From Mercenaria mercenaria (Eukaryota > Mollusca > Bivalvia > Venerida > Veneridae): a stretch of 64,000 bases of DNA. The stretch lies in NCBI RefSeq assembly GCF_021730395.1, contig NC_069378.1, forward strand, positions 46,079,001 to 46,143,000, given 5' to 3'. The notes beneath the pieces were generated by a model that was given only the letters and a program-made list of their open reading frames with translations, was not told the origin of the DNA and did not search any database. A program made the position numbers and the translations under genes. Of this stretch, positions 44,916 through 56,589 are shown piece by piece; position 1 is the stretch's first letter; each line of letters begins with the position of its first letter.

Positions 44916-47900
44916 GTAAGTCAATTTCATATTTGATTTCTTTGTAATAAACCGCAATATCTCTTTAAACATTGAAGGATTGAAGAGTCTTGAATTTATT
45001 CAATGATATTATTCTTGCAGTTGAATAGAGACACAGGTGAGTGTGTTGTATGCTTGTGGAACTATTTGTTTTATATTTTGTGACAGATAATTCTTTAATG
45101 GCATATAAAGTTTCATCTGCTGTATAATTTGACTGACAGGATTTGAACTGCCAACACAGAGAAAAAAAAATTGTTTCAAGGACCTCTGACAATGATTTTA
45201 TATAAAACTAACTAACGCTAATAGAGTTTTAAAAAGCTTCTTCCATCGAGTCAATGCGCATACTAATATGTTTTATCATTTTAAGAATTCTCCTCTTGAC
45301 AATGATACTTTATTTTAAAATTTTCAAAATACCTTACATTTAAAGGTATTTCATTTATTAAAAATTATCGTTAGTTGTTAAGTACATAACACACCTTTTG
45401 TCTTAGGTGTGACAGTTTAGTTTACTGGAATAATCTTTTTAACACTACGTGTCGCATACAAATGTAAACATGTACGATTTAAATCTGTCTAATATAAGGT
45501 CTTAATACTAAACGTGTATAGACTTTAAACATGTACCATTGTATACATTGTATTAGCAATCATTAGGTTGTACAGTTATAAAGAAACACTAATTTCTAAA
45601 CAGATACGACTATCAAATCTATTTTCAAAAAGATAACAGGAAACATTTTTTTTTCAAACAAAAAGAACAGGAGAAAAATTAAGTGTATTTATTTTCTCAG
45701 GTTAACGCTATTCCATTTAACAGGCACTGTTTAAAATAGAATTAATTTTAGTAATATAGGGGAAACGCAAAAGAAATGCAAACGCAATCCGATAAAAGAT
45801 AGTCGAGTAGTACGTTGAATTGCTTCGATAGAGCAAATCAAACATGTACACAATATAGGGTTATCGCCTGTGCCCTTTACAATAATAGTTAAATCAGGAA
45901 TTGTTTCAGTGAATGGCAGTGCAATATCTAGTGTAGGATCTTTGTTTTTAAGAATAAATGAAAACAAACAAATTCGGAATTTTGCAATGACTTTAACAAA
46001 ATTTTATCGAAATTAAATATGTTCAGTCAATATAATATTTAGCCAGTATAATATATACACAACTAAGAGCTAAACATTGAGTAAATAATTTTCACGGCTA
46101 GGTAGGGAAGAAAAAAATGAGGTAATTGAAGATCTAAACAAAAAGTATCCTTTCGCTTAATGTCCTCTGTGCGTACATAAGTTTTAAAAAATTCCCTTGG
46201 TAACATTTAAACTCTTCAATAATAAATGTAGATAATCAAAAAGAGTTATATTTCTTACACTTCCATTCAATGTTCGGTGTTATTTTGTGAATTAAGATGA
46301 GAAAGCTGAACACAATCCCTTTCATGATTTTGGAGCTATTATTCTCTGGACAAAAGTGTTGTGCATAAAATTATTAATAAGAAAATGATTTGAAAATAAG
46401 CAAGAAGGTAAAGTAATGATCCTTGCGGATTGCATTTTCCCTTTATGTCATCTTTCATTTATTCTTTAGTTTGAATTAATTCCCTTCTGTACTTGCCCTA
46501 AACAAATGAATTTTTAAAAAAGGAAGATAGCTGAAGGAGTAAGCCACGTAGCGCTATGGCTTTTGCCTACTACGTTTCCTCTTAATGTCATCATTGTGCG
46601 AATATTTAAAGCCCTTGAATAGTTTTAAAGTTATGTTCAGGATAAGACGGTAGTGGGACAAAGTCTTCATTACACGGCTTATGCCAGAAGGCGAGGACCT
46701 TATAAGATATTATCTATGGTGGTATACTTCTGCGACGATACAGCTAGGTAGCTGTTGAGATACCTTAAATAAATATCTTGATAAAGCGAAGTTTTCTGAA
46801 ATATTTCTCTCAATAGTCGAAGTTTTCTGGACATATCATTGCAAAAATTTACATTAGTATCTGATACGTTTCTGTAGGTGTCCATAGCTAGATAGTTGTC
46901 TCAATACTTTCAGAAATCATCTTCATATTTCCAATTTTTCTGTAAAGTTTATCTCCATAACCTAAAGTTTCCTTAAAATAAAAACCATCTAGAAAAAATA
47001 CTTTATTGCGATAATATTTTCAAAATAATGCAAAACTTTGCTGGAAAGTTAAAAACACTAATAAGTACTAGCATCGCAGTAACGCGAAATTTTGCGCTTA
47101 AATATTTTCTATAAATAAATAAAATTATCATGATAGTTACCTAACTAAATTGTGGCAGAAATTATCTGTAATTACATGCACTTAATACAAAACCAGATTA
47201 ACATTACTATGCATATACTTTTTCCTTGAAATTTTTATACCTGTAAGTAATATGAACTTTAATAACTGAATTTGAATTTTATACAACAAAATTGACTCGT
47301 TAGTACTTCGCATCATAATTAACAAGAACTGCATGTTAATTATGATGCTATTGCAAACTTATATTTTATAGTACGAAAATAAAATCGCTTCACCTCTTTC
47401 TATGGTTTCTATGGCTATACAGATTATTCAAGTGTTGTTGATGTTTTTTGTTTTTCGCTTAATTGTTTTCGCAAAAATAGTATAACTTTGTATTCAGCAA
47501 CTTCTGTTTGAAAACAAAACAAAAACAATTGCCGTCTTAAATATGAGATAACTGTTCTGTTGCTCGTTGTGTTCGTGTCCACCACTTTTGCTTCCCCGCA
47601 CTATTTTAGACGCCAGCCTCCACATCTGTTCGACGACTCTTCATCAGGTGACGTCTCAAAAAGCAAGGTACCTATCACAAGACCAATCACACGCGAAAAG
47701 TTATAAAGAAAACCTTTATAAGGGTGATGAAGACAATGAACTTCACAGGGTGTACTTAGACCCATCATATGATTTCCATAAAGCCAGTTCAGATTGTCCA
47801 TTTTGAAATTTACATTTAAATAGTTTTATCTTATTATATACTCCAATTAGTTCCGAGATTGGTTTGAAGTCATTACAAACTCAATTAGAATACACATTAT

Positions 47901-50900
47901 AAAAAACTTGAAACTTGAAACTTGAAAATTTTCTTAAACGCCTATTTCAACACACAAAGCATCTTCAATGACGTTGTACACTCATGCATTAAAAACACTA
48001 AAAACAATTCATCAGTATTAACACAAAGTCTTGATTTGCTTCAATGTAATTGCTGTAGTATGAATTTTAGAACAATGAATAGTAGTCTTTGAAGAAGTGA
48101 GTTTTCAACTGCTTTTTGAAGATTTTAACTGATTCACTTTGTCTGAGATTTAATGGCAGTTCGTTCCAAAGTTTTGGTCTAACCGTACTGAAGCTTCTGT
48201 CACTGAATGTTTCTTGTTATAAGGGACAACGTAGCATCCTACTGATGATTCTGACGAACGTAGTGTACGTTTTGAAATTTTACCAGACAAAAGTTCTATT
48301 AGATATTGAGGAGCATTACCAACAAAGCAGTTGTACATATAAGTAAGGATCTTAAAATTGATTCTTGCCTTCACAGGTAGCCAGTGCAAGTCATATAATG
48401 CCTGTTTTGAACTATCACGCATCTTACGGTTGAGAACAAGTTTGGCGCACATATTCTGAATACGTTGTAATTTACCTACTTCACAATTAGCAACAAAAGG
48501 CAAAAAGGCTATTGTATGCCCAATTCAAGAATAACATACTGCTGAGTATTTAATTCTATTACTTAAAGTCTGGCTACGGACTAGATAATCGCTTTAAAAT
48601 TAAAAGTCTTCTTATATCCTAATTTTTTCACTTTTGCTAACACAAGAAGAAAAAGGGGCAGTATATAAAACTTGAATAGCTTTCTCGGTCTTACGATGGA
48701 GAAATACGCTTTAATAAGTGTTTCGGTTTAAATCTGCAAACGCTTATATTCTTTTATATTATTTTGACGTAATATACACCAACATATTCTTAAAAATCGC
48801 CTTTCTAATATGTAAACAGGTAAAACAAAACAGATTAGGTCACTAAAGTTGGTATAATATCTTGACCAGCACACATTTCCACGATTTATATTACAACTAG
48901 TTACAATATTCTTTATAAAGTAAGTAAGTAAGTAAATATTTTATTATTGTGGCATGTGCATAACATAATATATATACAATATATAATTATATAACAATAT
49001 TTCAGACATATCAAAAGGCACCCGGCCCAGTGGGCCTATAAGTCACCAAAGAATTAATATATAAGTTGAAATGCATTTTATACACTGTTTCCTATTAGGA
49101 AGAACCGTGTTAGATAGTTCAAAAATCATGTTTTAGTTTTTTCGCGTACTTTATAACTTTTGTAAATTCATTTGCAAGACATTAATTTGAAGACAGTTAC
49201 CAGATAATACCAGATGGTTCCCTTAGCAATGAACACAGTACTAAGTGCAGTAAAACTGTTGGTTACAGAGAGTCATCCCTACCTGTAAACCTTGGTCCAA
49301 AATAGATAAGTGTTAAGGCATATTATTTTTTACCTATATCTTTTTCCAGACATTAGGACTGTATTTTTTTTTTCATCTGTTTAAAGATTAAGATACCTTT
49401 CCAAAATGTGCAGGTTCATTAAATGTCTATATATATAATAAAATTACATGCTTTTTAACGCGTCATACGTTGTCTCCTTTTTGTAGATACAAACGCAAGT
49501 AGTTTCCAGAAGGATCACTAAACAGTAAAACAAGAAGTGACAATATGTATCTTTAACGCACACTTCAAGTATTTCAGTTACTTAATATTACCGCCTACAA
49601 AAGTGAATATTTGAGCATTTCTCAAAAATAATGTATGCGGTGAAACAAATAACATATGATGTTTTAGATTAAAGCGTTTGCTTGTACTCGTGGTGCCAGT
49701 ATCCACAAGGTATCTAACAAGTGCAGACATTTTATTTGCAATAAAACGGTCACATCAAACAAATACAAGCTAATAAAGAAAATGGTCATTGTTTCATTGT
49801 AAATAAAAATACTCTATTTACAATCCATACATTTATTTTCTAGGGATAGAAAACGCACATATCGGGGTTAGTAAACGTCCAGGATACGAGAACAGGTGTG
49901 ATCTAGGCCGAGTTGCTCTACACATTAACCTTTGGAGATAAATTTGTCTCTTATCATGGCGTCCTATGTTGATGATTATACTCACAGATGGTTATCTAAA
50001 CCATGGAATTTGCGGTTTGAAAAATATCTATAGCCGTTTTACCAGGATTGAATGACGTCACAGTTTTATTGATTAAAACATGATTTGTCATAATATATTT
50101 CTAGGAAAGATTGGCGTGTGACAAGATCATTAGGTTTTGTAAAAAACAAGGGGTTCCTGACGGTAAAAGAACTGCAGGGAACGATGTACCCACAGAAACA
50201 GACGAATCTGATTGCAAAAAGTATTTTGCTGAAAAAGACGAAGTATTTGGTACTTCCGAAGAAAGAAAACGTTCAGGATTTGATTTCGACGTAAGATTCA
50301 GAAATGTCACTTATACTATATATTCTTGAAGTCTAAATGTATTCCTCCTTCGTTTTTCTAATGACAGGAATGGCAAGCATTCCATTTGTTTTCAATAAAA
50401 AGCTCTTCAATCATTAGAATTATTTGGTCTTGCTGTTTAAATCCACCATGATTTGATTTAATTCATTCCAAGCAAAACGGCTGGTTCCGTTTTTTTTTCT
50501 TTATACATTAATCTTAGAAACTGATTATAGAGAGATTCAGACCCTAACGAAACAGCTTTTGCATCGCTTTACATTTTATTATCGTGTATATATGCATGAA
50601 AGGAGGCAAATAGTAGTACTAGTAATAACAATAATGATAATATTAATAATGCCTGTAAGGCTCAGGGATTAAGGCTGCCTTGTAAATAAGTTTTATGTTA
50701 AGGATTTGCATGCATCACTTCAGCGTACAATTCAATTTTATGTAGAGAACTTATTTAGTAAATTACAGAGAAATGTTATAGGCTGAGATATTCGAGTTTT
50801 GTTACTTTTATAACATTGAGTAGTAGAATGTTTTCGATGTAAATATTGAAAATCAACAGAAAGACTTCAGAAATATAAATTATTGACATGTCCATTGCAA

Positions 50901-51406
50901 TTTACGGTGTGAGTTACGGTATGAAAGTTACAATTTTTGCTATAAAATTGTCTCTATCTTGATTTAAGTTAGATCTTGATTTTCGTAACAGTTTGTCGAT
51001 CGAATATTATGATGAGTACGCTTTATTTCGTAACTTAGGTCTATGTAAAATCAATTGGTGCATGCTCACCTTATGTTTTAATGAGATTATCAATCCGCGG
51101 TATGGTGTGAATGTTCTGATTCATATGAATTGATATTTTTACCTGATGACAACGATGACAACGATACAAGACGGTGCTGAAAAATGTGACATGATATTCA
51201 AACAATGCGAGGACAAGCAAAGCCCTAATCCAGCAAAACGTTTACTGGATAAAATGGTTCGAGGCATAAACGAACCAACGTGTACAGCTGCTCTCGATGC
51301 ACTTGATGAGTTAGAACAGATCATAGGGGGAGATGAGACTCAAGAGATGGAAGAGGACAAGGGATATTTTAGTGATGTACTCCGTGCACTTTACCGTAAA
51401 AAATAA
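44849..51406 (+). CDS. Putative small secreted cysteine-rich protein locus (three coding exons, family not recognised)
   Basis: Proposed plus-strand model: TATA box 44849-44858; 5' untranslated exon about 44,880-44,915 (donor GTAAGT); signal exon 47548-47667 (donor GTACCT); exon 50105-50290 (TTTCTAG acceptor, donor GTAAGA); exon 51171-51406 ending TAA; AATAAA at 51639. The signal exon reads ITVLLLVVFVSTTFA, then a mature start SPHYFRRQPPHLFDDSSSGD. Both later exons carry C-x6-C-x24-C. Signal and 50.1-kb exons join in phase 0; the 51.2-kb exon needs phase 1, so a further exon is missing or these are two genes. The start codon is also unsettled. Function unknown; size, signal and cysteines suggest an extracellular peptide or precursor. 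Confidence 0.5.
44920..47540. other. Presumed first intron of the cysteine-rich locus
   Basis: Between the 5' untranslated exon and the signal exon. No exon-like ORF with splice sites was seen. A CACGTAGCGCTATGGCTTTT-type fragment at 46.54 kb may be a dispersed repeat. Confidence 0.4.
47548..47667 (+). CDS. Signal-peptide exon of the secreted cysteine-rich locus
   Basis: 40 open codons, phase 0 out at GTACCT. Hydrophobic core ITVLLLVVFVSTTFA, likely cleavage before SPHYF. The nearest ATG (47543) is out of frame by one base compared with the related ORF at 31346 (ATG AAG ...). So either a base was lost here, or the ATG sits in an upstream exon with AG at 47546-47547 as acceptor, a site without a good pyrimidine tract. 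Confidence 0.5.
47905..48545 (-). mobile_element. LINE 3' end, second family member, with (AAACTTG)-type tail
   Basis: A minus-strand ORF (48503 to 48150) has LQRIQNMCAKLVLNRKMRDS, LYDLHWLPVKARINFKILTY and YLIELL, typical of the end of CR1/L2-type ORF2, with a frame change near its end. The 3' side ends in three copies of a 7-base unit (ACTTGAA as read on plus, near 47909-47930). 5'-truncated. Confidence 0.78.
48917..49075 (-). mobile_element. LINE-type 3' end with (TTAC)n tail
   Basis: Plus strand starts with four GTAA units, then TATTTTATTATTGTGG and a GGCACCCGGCCCAGTGGGCC block. Read on minus, this is an untranslated 3' end followed by a tetranucleotide tail, as in several LINE clades. 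No coding part is seen; assignment by style only. Confidence 0.45.
50105..50290 (+). CDS. Cysteine-rich exon 1 (C-x6-C-x24-C)
   Basis: 62 codons, phase 0 both sides, with consensus splice sites. Cysteine codons at 50117, 50138 and 50213. It contains GVPDGKR (a Gly-Lys-Arg that could be an amidation and cleavage site) and EERKR near the end. If the donor is not used, the frame runs on to a stop at 50327-50329 with AATAAA at 50394, so it could also be a terminal exon. Confidence 0.6.
51171..51406 (+). CDS. Cysteine-rich exon 2 (C-x6-C-x24-C), C-terminal
   Basis: The only AG usable as acceptor ends at 51170, giving phase 1 in. Cysteine codons at 51185, 51206 and 51281 repeat the spacing of the 50.1-kb exon exactly. 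The tail is acidic (DETQEMEEDKGYF) and ends RALYRKK, stop TAA. The last cysteine is followed by a probable amphipathic helix TAALDALDELEQII. Confidence 0.6.
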
Positions 51407-52349
51407 ATGAAATATTCTGTCGAGACATCTGGAATTTAAACTGGACTAAAATGGACTCTTTGCACAGACACAATCCATATATAAGTAAAATCGGTTTCAA
51501 AATGGTCTGAAAAATAGACAGACATTTTAATTATGTTCGATATGTTTTTGAACATTGGAAGGAGTAGTAGACATACTAGAAAATTATAGCCTATATATTC
51601 ATTTTAAAATGTTGGAGTTTTCAGTAAGATGTTCTGTTAATAAAATAAGTATATTTGCGAATTGTGATTTTCAATTAGATTGCCATTGGGAAAACTTGCG
51701 CAAGGATCACTCTTTTCAAATATCAAACAAACGACACTATCTGTTTTTATTTGCCGAATTTTCAAAGTATATGCTGAAGTTTTGAATAGTAAGGGTTAAC
51801 CACGTTCTACATTGTAGAAAAACTGATCCGAAATTGCAAAACTACCTTGATAAGAATTTCAATTGTAATTCGCTCTATCACTTTTATAATTTTAAAGATT
51901 TAAAGATACACTAGATTTGATTATTTTATTCTTTATATCTTATATTTGCATGCTCTTACATTCTGTCCTTAATAAACTCTCAGCATTCTATGTTTTAGAG
52001 TTTTTCTCCCTTTACTCGATATTATTGCGTATATTACTATAAATAGAAACAAAAATAAGCAATTTTACGAATTATCAATTGCAATTGGCGAACGCCTTGC
52101 TAATCCGTATCATTTTTGATAATAGACCAACGAACAGCCAGTCTAACGTGACGAAAATTAAAGCCTGTACTGTTTTATCTCCCATACGGGTCTAGCACTA
52201 TTACTGGTTTCTTTGAAGGATCAGTAGATTTTCATAGTCTAAAACAGGATCGATGATAAGCAACAGTTCGGTCAATATGATCAATATGGGGACTCGGCTA
52301 ACACCCTCAGCAATCACGCACAAACACACACTCTATCTCCCTCAATATG

Positions 52350-52397
52350 TCATACTGACCCAAAGTATTTCCGTGGGGGTTCATTAACAAACACAAT
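52350..52397. repeat. Partial copy of the 112-bp MITE
   Basis: Matches the right half of 16417-16528 (TACTGACCCAAAGTATTTCC then GGGTTCATTAACAAAC). No left inverted end is visible. Confidence 0.5.
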
Positions 52398-52423
52398 AAC
52401 TAATATGGTCGCAACTTTTCGAC

Positions 52424-52474
52424 GTCTGTATCAGTATATTTGATATTTTGTCTGTATCAGTATATTTGATATTT
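52424..52474 (+). repeat. Two tandem copies of a 24-bp unit
   Basis: CTGTATCAGTATATTTGATA followed by TTTTGT occurs twice in direct succession. Confidence 0.75.
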
Positions 52475-54114
52475 TGTTTTGTTGCTTACTATATTTTATA
52501 GGAAACTACCTGAATAAAAGTTTCTTACTTTATTTAAACCCTTTAATGACTGAAGGCATTGTTTCGTTTTAATAAATACAATCATCTGATTTATTCAAAT
52601 CGCATATATTGAATTAAAGTATTAGTTTTAAACATTTTCAGTTTTTTTGATAAATGTTTCTTTATATTTTTAGACTGCGACTAAAAACAGATCCGGTGCG
52701 CCTGTGATATAGTTCAGTTCCGGTATATACCGGATTCAAGCAATTTGAACGAAAAATACCTTAAATGTATATATTTTGTAACCATTGTGATACTAACCCT
52801 AACCTTTAGTCAGTATATTATGCATATTATACACTAAATGCGTCTGGACATGCAAAGAAATTGCCGTGCGCTCCAATTGATAATCATTCCGGGCATGCGC
52901 ATAACGGCTGCACCAGATATATAATGAGAAATATCAATATCTTTAATTAATCATTTATCACATCCAGAAATTTGACTATTTTGTCAGGTGCTTGTAACTT
53001 ACTTCTTTTAAGGCTCTAGATTCCTTTAAATAATTTATGGAGTATATTACGGAACTTACAATTTCAAATTCGTTAATTAGCTAGTGCCCAACGAATGTCA
53101 CAGCAAAGTAGGATCAGATCGGCATTTTCATGTGTCAATGCCACTTCTGCACTTTCATTACCATTTTCTGTGGATGAGTCCACTAGTACTCCTTCGTTTT
53201 GTAATATTTTATTCCAGTGTTTAGTCCCTAGGAAATGCAGAATGCTCTGAAAATCAGATACTCCATTGGCCGATTTCTTGTGATATTCACCGGACGTTGG
53301 TTATGGCGTACATTTTTGGTGAAACTTAAAGCCCGTGAGCAGTGTGTATAAATTACTTAATATATTTCTATTCTGTATATCAAAAATTGTGGCACTATAA
53401 AACAGGCGTTACTAGCACGCACCTATGATATGGTATGCATGACGTCACTTGTGTATGAAAGAAATTCATTCAGTTTTAGATTGCTCGCTGATGAATGAAT
53501 ACATACGTATTAAAGGAATTAAAGGAGGTTATAATTGTCATTGAGCGAGCGTACAATACACTCTCCAGGAAAACAATTAAATTGCTGTCAACCTCTAATC
53601 AACTGTATAATCTCTAATCTTTATCTCTACAACTTTGAACTTGGTGAAATCATGACCTCCAGTTTACATAGTCTGCAAAGGCAATGGGGATACACTTGCT
53701 TTTATAGAAAGGCGTTAAGGGTTCTTTTATTATTATTCATTTCTTATAACAATGAAGAATTATAAGGAATAATATGTTTCAACTAAAATACTTACAATTC
53801 GTTTCTGTAAAACACACTTATCTGCCCACCTGCGCGTTGGTCTCAAAATTTTCTTAATATTTCTTGTGAACTTTTTTACTTAACACTTTTGAGAAGTTTC
53901 AGTATTTTCAGCATATTGGTTATGGTAGTATTGACTTACTTCCCATTTAAAGGCCGATAACTCTGCTAAACATTAAATATAAAACCTGTAACATATGCCC
54001 ATCAAGGCTTCTTACTGACAATTTATACCCCACTATCAGCATATATTAAGTAATAATGACAACAAGGCAACCGTAAAAGCGTTGTAATCTCGCTTGGTAT
54101 ACAGAATTCGTTCA

Positions 54115-54295
54115 AGTGAGGCAGCCAATTAGTTGGGTTACGGAAGGTCGGTGGTACTACAAACAGTTGCCCGCTTGATGAGTTTTCTTTTACCATCAAA
54201 AACTTGAAAGTCAACATATGGCCTATAATTCTACTGGTGTGACGTTAACCTCAACCCCAAACCTACACCAAACACCAAAAAGTAAGTACAATCCT
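54115..54295 (+). mobile_element. SINE body and tail fragment
   Basis: GGTTACGGAAGGTCGGTGGT, then TTGAAAGTCAACATATGGCC and GTGACGTTAACCTCAACCCC, the 3' half and GACGTTAAACC-type end of the 36.1-kb SINE family. Confidence 0.6.
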
Positions 54296-55261
54296 TATTA
54301 AAGTGCCATTTATCAAGAGGTCATCCATTCACCATAAACAGCCAGCCCGAAAATGCTGATAATATGCAAAACACGTCTCTAATTCTATAACAAAATCACT
54401 GAGCTTTTATGAGTTTATGTGAGGATGCTTAACCTTATTTCTTTGTGGAAATGGAAGTGAAACTGTTAAACCCATCAGGGCAACGAAATTGTATTACGAT
54501 CAAAGGTTTTTCACATACAACGGTCTTCCTGTGAATTTTGGTAGCTCTGTTTTTGTCCATTTTCGTAGGTCACCCTAGCTTGGATAAAATACACTGCCGT
54601 GCCATCTTCATTATAAACAGTCCTGCCATCCTTAAACCTTGTCCAAATTTAAGCGTCGTTCCGAAACGACACGATTACAGTACTAAATCTTCCTTCAAAA
54701 ATTGACTGAAATCCTAGCAGTAGATTCAAAGAAGGGTCAGGGGCATGGCCAGTATTTTGCGAAAGAGTGACGAGTGTTCTACACAATATCCAGAATATAC
54801 TACCCAAGAAGATTTAGTGAAAACATTCGTTAATAGTGACTTGTGGCAAATATGTCTTCTAAATGATCAAACACAATACACTGGCTCTGTCGCCACTATA
54901 GCCATATATAAAAACCTATCCCCATCACCTAACAACCATGTTTTAAATGAATTTGATAGAGGGCCTACCAAGTAGCATTCAGTAAATCGCGCTAACGCTT
55001 TTAAAGGAGAAATATCCAAGTGTTTTCCATCATCTTGTCATATAGAGACTGGCTCCTTCCTTTAGTGGCCATAGTTTTGACAAGTAAAGATAGCTTAAAG
55101 GAATTTGGTAGAGAGTCATAAAAGAACCATTACTGTGCAATTAATTTGAAATCAGGCCAGTGCTTGAAAAGACGATTGTTTAAAATGTTTTTGACATCTG
55201 AATTAAGAATCAAATATGTAATTTCAATAGCTGAGAGAAGTTACAGAAATGTAACAGAAAT

Positions 55262-56045
55262 GGACAATAGTCCGTCCGTCCGTCTGTCTGCCTGTCTTCA
55301 CACTTTTTGTTCAGGCCATAACTTTATTACCCCTTATGTTATGAAAGTTGATATAATCACTGCTGATAGATCTGAGTGAAAGAGCACAGCGAATGAACCT
55401 TTACTTTGCCTTAAATACATTTTTAACTATCTTCCTTACTGTGATTTGTAAAAGTTTTTGTCGGACAATAACTTTGTAACTAAGAAAGGAAATTCCAAGA
55501 ATGTTGTCAATATGCTTGGTCGCAAGTAAAGGCAGTTCTGAGAGAAACAACTATAACTCTATTTGAATAATTATAATATGAGCCATGCCATGGGAAAACC
55601 AACATAGTGGGTGTGCGACCAGCATGGATCCAGACCAGCCTGCGCATCCGCGCAGTCTGGTCAGGCTCCATCCTGTTCGCTAACAGTTTCTCCAATTCCA
55701 ATAGGCTTTAAAAGCGAACAGCATGGAGCCTGACCAGACTGCGCGGATGTGCAGGCTGGTCTGGATCCATGCTGGTCGCACACCCACTATGTTGGTTTTC
55801 CCATGGCACGGCTCATATCTGTTTTATTTTCTGATTTTTGTCCAGACAGTATCTTTACGACTGATGTACCAAAATTAGGGAAAGGTGTCAATGTTAAATG
55901 GTAATGAGAGGAAGTGACGTGCACAAAGCTGTAGCTCTCCCATATTGTACTTACGTTCTTATCCGGACAGTAACTTTGCAACTCTTGGAGAGAGTTTTAA
56001 GAAATTTGTCATAACTCTGGTTGCAATCGGATAATTATACATAAT
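55262..56045. repeat. Degenerate tandem array with GTCCGTCCG start
   Basis: Begins TCCGTCCGTCCGTCTGTCTG and repeats loosely the phrase (G)TC-GGACA-TAACTTTG-AACT at about 55,310, 55,460, 55,840 and 55,965. MITE copy 4 lies inside. No coding content seen. Confidence 0.5.
55579..55815. repeat. 237-bp palindromic MITE, copy 4, inserted in a satellite-like tract
   Basis: TGAGCCATGCCATGGGAAAA at the left, complement at the right. The flanks on both sides are degenerate units of a GTCCGG-ACAATAACTTT tandem repeat, which this copy interrupts. Confidence 0.88.
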
Positions 56046-56348
56046 ACAAAACAAGATAAATTGTTTAATATCTTCCCCTTTTCCTGTATGTGCCTTTCAA
56101 ATTCTTGCAATAATTCTGTCTCATCCATTAACTGGCTGCAATCTCCCTTTCAACTAAGAAAGAACAATAAGCCATTCTACTCCTAATATCTTTATTATAA
56201 AATTCTTGTAATACAATTGCTTGGCAATACAGGCCTTTCCGTTGTTTTCAAGTACAGAAATATTTTTTTAAAATTACTACATATTTAAAATCTTACATAA
56301 TACATTTATTGCATTATGTAGATTTTTACTTTAATAAATAAAATTATT

Positions 56349-56585
56349 TGAGCCGCGCCATGAGAAAATCAACATAGTGGGTTTGCGACCAGCATGGATC
56401 CAGACCAGCCTGCGCATGCGCGCAGTCTGGTCAGGATCCATGCTGTTCGCTTTCAATGCCTATAGCAATTAGAGAAACCGTTAGCGAGCAGCATGGAATC
56501 TGACCAGACTGCGCGGATGCGCAGGCTGGTCTGGATCCATGCTGGTCGCAAACCCACTATGTTGGTTTTCTCATGGCGCGGCTCA
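56349..56585. repeat. 237-bp palindromic MITE, copy 5
   Basis: TGAGCCGCGCCATGAGAAAA at the left with a near-perfect complement at the right. Arms pair almost without mismatch, so it is probably the youngest copy in the window. Confidence 0.88.
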
Positions 56586-56589
56586 TTTA

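Larger units (their letters stand above)
51800..55260. other. Intergenic, no gene seen
   Basis: Contains the partial MITE, the 24-bp tandem and the SINE fragment at 54.1 kb. The ORF at 54745-54975 has no domain, intron border or paralogue support. Confidence 0.45.

Noticed and set aside
45731-45967. 78-codon minus-strand ORF with CTCLIC, checked as a Cys-loop exon
   Set aside because: Cysteine spacing and the W/F-P-x-D-x-Q core are absent.
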